In this document: positions 60,598 through 64,000 of the stretch, in pieces
Layout: each line of letters begins with the position of its first letter
How positions within the stretch are numbered: position 1 is the first letter of the stretch
The notes under the pieces: generated by a model
Database searches by the model: none
Told to the model about the DNA's origin: nothing
The model's input: only the letters and a program-made list of their open reading frames with translations
Program-made: the position numbers and the translations under genes
Source of the DNA: Oceanicola sp.
GTDB lineage: Bacteria > Pseudomonadota > Alphaproteobacteria > Rhodobacterales > Rhodobacteraceae
Assembly (NCBI GenBank): GCA_022447275.1
Contig: JAKVBK010000012.1
Span: 1-64,000, forward strand
Direction of reading: 5' to 3'
Length of the DNA: 64,000 bases

Positions 60598-62925
60598 ATG
60601 ATCCCTTCCCTGTCTGAAGCGCTGGCCGAGCGTGGCTATGACACTTTGACCGCCGTCCAGGAGGCCGTGAGCGCCCCGGAAACAGACGGGCGGGATCTGC
60701 TGGTTTCGGCCCAGACTGGATCTGGCAAAACCGTGGGCTTTGGCTTGGCCATCGCGCCCACCCTTCTTGGCGCAGAAACAGGCTTTGGGCCGGCCGCCAC
60801 GCCGCTTGCTCTCGTGGTGGCGCCCACACGCGAACTGGCCATGCAGGTGAAGCAGGAGCTGGGCTGGCTCTACGCCAAAACCGGCGCGCGCATCGCTTCC
60901 TGTGTTGGCGGGATGGACATTCGCCAGGAACGACGCGCCTTGGAACGCGGCGCGCATATCGTTGTCGGAACGCCCGGCCGCTTGCGCGATCACATCGAAC
61001 GCTCGGTGCTCGATCTGGGAGACATCCGGGCCATCGTGCTGGACGAAGCCGACGAGATGCTCGATCTCGGCTTCCGGGAAGATCTCGAGTTCATGCTGGA
61101 GGCCGCGCCCGAGCAGCGACGCACCCTGATGTTTTCGGCCACCGTGCCGCCCATGATCAGCAAGCTGGCGGCGCAATTTCAGGATGACGCGCTGCGGATC
61201 AGCACCATTAGCAAAGGCGATCAGCACGCCGACATCACGTATCAGGCGCTGCGCGTGGCCGAGGCCGATGCAGAAAACGCAATCTTCAACCTGCTGCGCT
61301 TTCACCACGATGAGGGGGCCATCGTCTTCGCCAATACCCGCGCGGCGGTGAACCACCTGCTGGCCCGGCTTGCGAACCGCGGGTTTGCAACCGTCAGCCT
61401 GTCGGGTGAATTGACGCAAGGCGAGCGTACCCATGCGCTGCAAGCCATGCGCGATGGGCGGGCCCGGGTCTGTGTGGCCACAGATGTGGCTGCCCGCGGC
61501 ATCGACCTGCCGAACCTCAGCCTCGTCATCCACGCCGATCTGCCCAGCAACACCGAAAGCCTGCTGCACCGCTCCGGGCGCACAGGCCGTGCCGGGCGCA
61601 AGGGCATTTCAGCGCTGATCGTGCCGCCCCGTGCCACCAAGAAGGCTGAACGCCTTCTGAAATGGGCCAAGATATCGGCGGAGTGGACGCAGCCCCCCTC
61701 AGCCGAAGAGATTTTGCGTCAGGACGAGGCGCGTCTGCTGTCCGATGACACCCTGTCTGCCCCCCTGCAGGAAGACGAGACGGCCTTTGCCGCCCGCCTG
61801 CTCGATGCCCATAGCCCTGAGGCCGTCGCCGCCGCCTATCTGCGCTTGTTCCGGCAGCGTAACGCGGCCCCCGAAGAATTGGCCGCCCCCGACGCCAAGC
61901 CCGTCAAAGCGGCCCGCGCCGAGAAGGATTTCGGCCCCAGCCGCTGGGCGCGTTTGTCCGTCGGCCGGGCTGAGCGGGCCGAAGCCCGCTGGTTGCTGCC
62001 GCTTTTGTGCCGGGTTGGGCAACTCGACAAGTCTGATATCGGCGCGATCCGTGTGCGGGATGAAGAGACCTTCGTTGAACTGAAAGAGGCCAGCGTAGAG
62101 GGCTTTGTTGCCGCGCTCGACGATGCGGGCACCCTCGAAGATGGCATCACGGCCAGCCTGCTCGACGGCGTGCCCGACCTTGGCCCCCCGCCGGCGCGTG
62201 CGCCGCGGGGAGGGGACAAGGGACAAAAGCCGCGCCCGGCACCCGGCCCACGCGGTGGATATCAAGGCAAACCCTCCCCGGCTGGCGGGCACGCCGACAA
62301 ACGCCGCCCCTCAGGCGCGTCAGACAGTGCCGACAGGCGCCCTGCCCGCGCCAAGCCCGGAAAGCCCAAGTGGGATGACAGCCGCAAACCCGCGCGGCCC
62401 GGCAAGCCTGCCCGCGCAGATGCGGGGGACAGCCGGGGCGATGGGGCCAAACCGGCCCGCGCCGCTGGCCCAGCACGCACAGCCCCCCACAGGGACAAGC
62501 CCGGCAAACCTGCCGGAAACAGCGCGGCTGACTATTCCGCCAAGCCCCGCCGGGCGCCTGAGGCACGGGCCGATGAGCGCAAGCCAAGGGGAAAAGGCCC
62601 GTCGTCGGGTGACGGATACAAGAAAGACGGGCCATCCAAAAAAGACGGGCCCCACAGAAAAGACGGCGGCTTCAAGAAAGACGAGAACCGCCGCTCGACC
62701 TGGGCCGAAGGTCGCCCCGCAAAAGGATCAGGCAAACCCAGCAAGGCGGGCCAAACCACGCGGACCAAACCGGGCGCTCCGGCAAAGGCCAATGCGCACG
62801 ATACCTCAAAGCGGTTTTCGCCAAAGGGTGCAGGCGCGGGGCCGCGCAAATCGGGTCCAAAGCAGAAGCCTTCCGGGCCGCGCGGCAAGGGTGGTTTTGA
62901 AAGCCCCAAACGGCCCAAGCGCTAA
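60598..62925 (+). CDS. DEAD-box RNA helicase with DbpA-like domain and long basic tail
   Basis: A 775-residue helicase. The core has the Q motif in YDTLTAVQEAV, AQTGSGKT near residue 40, PTRELA, GTPGR, DEADEMLDLGF near 150, SATVPP, VATDVAARGIDLPN near 300, and HRSGRTGRAGR near 325. A DbpA-type RNA-binding domain follows (RWARLSVGRAERAEARWLLPLLCR, about 445-525). Residues from about 530 form a roughly 245-residue Lys/Arg/Pro/Gly-rich low-complexity tail, probably disordered. ATG 60598 starts MIPSLSEALAERG; the frame is open far upstream through chrA, which is a shadow. It resembles CsdA/DeaD helicases used in ribosome assembly at low temperature. Confidence 0.92.
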   Translation: MIPSLSEALAERGYDTLTAVQEAVSAPETDGRDLLVSAQTGSGKTVGFGLAIAPTLLGAETGFGPAATPLALVVAPTRELAMQVKQELGWLYAKTGARIASCVGGMDIRQERRALERGAHIVVGTPGRLRDHIERSVLDLGDIRAIVLDEADEMLDLGFREDLEFMLEAAPEQRRTLMFSATVPPMISKLAAQFQDDALRISTISKGDQHADITYQALRVAEADAENAIFNLLRFHHDEGAIVFANTRAAVNHLLARLANRGFATVSLSGELTQGERTHALQAMRDGRARVCVATDVAARGIDLPNLSLVIHADLPSNTESLLHRSGRTGRAGRKGISALIVPPRATKKAERLLKWAKISAEWTQPPSAEEILRQDEARLLSDDTLSAPLQEDETAFAARLLDAHSPEAVAAAYLRLFRQRNAAPEELAAPDAKPVKAARAEKDFGPSRWARLSVGRAERAEARWLLPLLCRVGQLDKSDIGAIRVRDEETFVELKEASVEGFVAALDDAGTLEDGITASLLDGVPDLGPPPARAPRGGDKGQKPRPAPGPRGGYQGKPSPAGGHADKRRPSGASDSADRRPARAKPGKPKWDDSRKPARPGKPARADAGDSRGDGAKPARAAGPARTAPHRDKPGKPAGNSAADYSAKPRRAPEARADERKPRGKGPSSGDGYKKDGPSKKDGPHRKDGGFKKDENRRSTWAEGRPAKGSGKPSKAGQTTRTKPGAPAKANAHDTSKRFSPKGAGAGPRKSGPKQKPSGPRGKGGFESPKRPKR

Positions 62926-63058
62926 ACAGAGGCCCTTGAAAGCGGCGCCCCACTTGTTGCACCTGTCGCCCCTCGGGCCTGTCATCTAATGGGACACGCT
63001 CGGAACCCGTACGCTCTGCGGGCGGCGCACACGCGCGATGCGGCCACGCCTATTTGGA

Positions 63059-63691
63059 TCAGCTCTCTTCGGAGGTGTCCGAGCTGTCTTCCGCGTCCTC
63101 GTCAATGAGGTACTTCTGCAAAGTCGTGATTTGCAGCATCAGGAAGGCGAACAGAAAGATCGGAAAGGCGAAGGTTTCCAGCGTCACCCATGTCTCAGTG
63201 GACATGGTGCGCCAGATGATCTCATTGGCCACCGCCATGCCCGCAAATGCGAACGTCAGTCGGCGGGTCAGGATCATCCACCCCTCTTGCCGCATAGGCA
63301 TCATATCTTCCATGACATAGGCCAGCCAGGATTGCCCCCTGAGCAGACCAATGCCCAGCAAAAGCGCAAACAGCCCATAGACGATGGTCGTCTTCATCTT
63401 GAAGAAGGCATCGTTGTTAAACCACACGGTCAGCCCCCCGAAGAAAACCACCATGAAGGCCGTAAGCACTTGAATTTTTGACAGCTTTCCGGTCAGGCGC
63501 CACAAGATGGCCATGGCAATCAGGATGACCGGCACAAAGCCGGCCGCAGCCACGATAAAGCCGTCATATTCGGTACCGGCGAAGGTGTAGGTATTGTCCT
63601 TGATCTGCAGGTAGACCACGAAGAACAACAAGGGCGGGCCCAGTTCTAGGATCTGTTTGATCCAGGGATTCACATCACGCTTATCTGTCAT
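63059..63691 (-). CDS. yciB: Inner membrane-spanning protein YciB (septation protein A family)
   Basis: A 210-residue membrane protein with about five to six helices. Family marks are ILELGPPLLFFVVYLQ at the N-terminus, KIQVLTAFMVVFFGGLTVWFNNDAFFKMKTTIVYGLFALLLGIGLLRGQSWL near residues 72-125, and RRLTFAFAGMAVANEIIWRTMSTETWVTLETFAFP near 145. The acidic tail IDEDAEDSSDTSEES is cytoplasmic. YciB affects envelope and septum synthesis. ATG 63691 gives the typical start MTDKRDVNPWIKQ. The truncated transporter gene upstream ends 13 bases before it. Confidence 0.92.
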   Translation of the reverse strand: MTDKRDVNPWIKQILELGPPLLFFVVYLQIKDNTYTFAGTEYDGFIVAAAGFVPVILIAMAILWRLTGKLSKIQVLTAFMVVFFGGLTVWFNNDAFFKMKTTIVYGLFALLLGIGLLRGQSWLAYVMEDMMPMRQEGWMILTRRLTFAFAGMAVANEIIWRTMSTETWVTLETFAFPIFLFAFLMLQITTLQKYLIDEDAEDSSDTSEES

Positions 63692-63704
63692 GACACGCTG
63701 TCTA

Positions 63705-64000
63705 TCAGCCTCCTGCCTCGACCACCACCGCCCCCAACGCAATCAGTGCCATCAATGCCAAACGGCGGGGCCCGACGGTCTCTTTCAGAAAGACCCAGCC
63801 GATCACAGCCGCGAACAGGGTCGAGGTTTCCCGCAACACTGCGGCCTCACCCACCGTGTCCAGACGGGTCGCCATCATGATTGAGCCGAAGGAAAAAAGC
63901 GCCACCACTGCCCCTATCACGCCGCGCAGGGCAAGGCCCGCAACAGGGGGCGTCTGGGCAAGGCCCCGCCAGCGCCGCACCGCCAGGGCTGGCATGGCGA
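63705..64000 (-). CDS. EamA/DMT-family transporter, 5' part cut by window edge
   Basis: The last 98 or so residues of a drug/metabolite transporter. Three hydrophobic helices are visible, with the EamA C-terminal pattern ALRGVIGAVVALFSFGSIM...GEAAVLRETSTLFAAVIGWVFLKE...PRRLALMALIALGAVVVEAGG. The TSTLFAAVIGW..LKE segment is the conserved EamA repeat end. The frame is open to base 64000, so the N-terminal half is outside. It is on the same strand as yciB with a 13-base gap and probably co-transcribed. Confidence 0.85.
   Translation of the reverse strand, partial: AMPALAVRRWRGLAQTPPVAGLALRGVIGAVVALFSFGSIMMATRLDTVGEAAVLRETSTLFAAVIGWVFLKETVGPRRLALMALIALGAVVVEAGG

Noticed and set aside
1..64000. 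CRISPR arrays, insertion sequences, prophage or integrase genes
   Set aside because: No regularly spaced repeats, transposase, integrase or phage structural motifs were seen in either strand.

Overview
The window looks like a chromosomal piece of a GC-rich alphaproteobacterium, most likely of the Rhodobacterales (Roseobacter group). This is inferred from uniformly GC-rich coding sequence, a SAM-II type riboswitch in front of metZ (an alphaproteobacterial RNA class), FolE2, a BKACE-family cleavage enzyme, and many tightly overlapping catabolic operons with ATGA junctions. I see no rRNA, CRISPR array, insertion sequence, integrase or phage gene. One tRNA gene, tRNA-Arg(UCU), lies at 25641-25717.

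Layout. 1-2.8 kb: an edge-truncated AraC regulator diverging from two SDR oxidoreductases. 3.0-4.1 kb: a stand-alone PreA-like flavoprotein without its ferredoxin tail. 4.3-13.5 kb (minus): an eight-gene operon of a BKACE beta-keto acid cleavage enzyme, a PotADBC-type ABC importer, an acyl-CoA dehydrogenase, an ADP-forming acyl-CoA ligase and a serine hydrolase, diverging from a GlxA/CdhR-type AraC regulator at 13.6 kb. 14.7-19.0 kb (minus): aldehyde dehydrogenase, luciferase-like FMN monooxygenase, CaiD-like enoyl-CoA hydratase and an L-carnitine-dehydrogenase-like enzyme. These diverge from 19.1-23.0 kb (plus): RidA, alpha/beta hydrolase, a CoA-transferase/flavin-reductase/Nudix-like fusion, and a DUF1185 protein. 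GST, SDR and AEC transporter genes follow up to the tRNA. 25.9-32.7 kb: mostly housekeeping (VOC protein, RidA, TrkH, FolE2, MetZ with a SAM-II leader, YfcG-like GST). 32.8-38.4 kb: a second acid-activation module (ADP-forming ligase, acyl-CoA dehydrogenase, CaiD, hotdog thioesterase) diverging from a second GlxA-type regulator. 38.4-43 kb: class-IV aminotransferase, fasciclin lipoprotein, DUF6502 protein, DUF5666 lipoprotein, KDG kinase. 43.5-59 kb: an MlrC-type metallopeptidase, a dipeptide-type ABC importer, a TetR regulator with two matched operators, a two-subunit molybdenum hydroxylase, and amidase, M20, GGT and AKR enzymes. 59-64 kb: chromate transporter, DEAD-box helicase, YciB, truncated EamA transporter.

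How the genes may work together. The CoA ligase, acyl-CoA dehydrogenase, CaiD, carnitine-dehydrogenase-like enzyme, BKACE and thioesterase together form a complete logical route from a gamma-butyrobetaine-like acid through carnitine and 3-dehydrocarnitine to a betaine. The two GlxA-family regulators fit, since this family controls quaternary-amine catabolism. Interleaved with this is an unusual oxygenase cluster resembling the Rut (uracil) and Tgn (trigonelline) ring-opening systems, with its flavin reductase fused to a CaiB-type CoA transferase. I regard that hybrid cluster (about 14.7-23.0 kb) as the best candidate for an undescribed system. Its substrate is not known from sequence.
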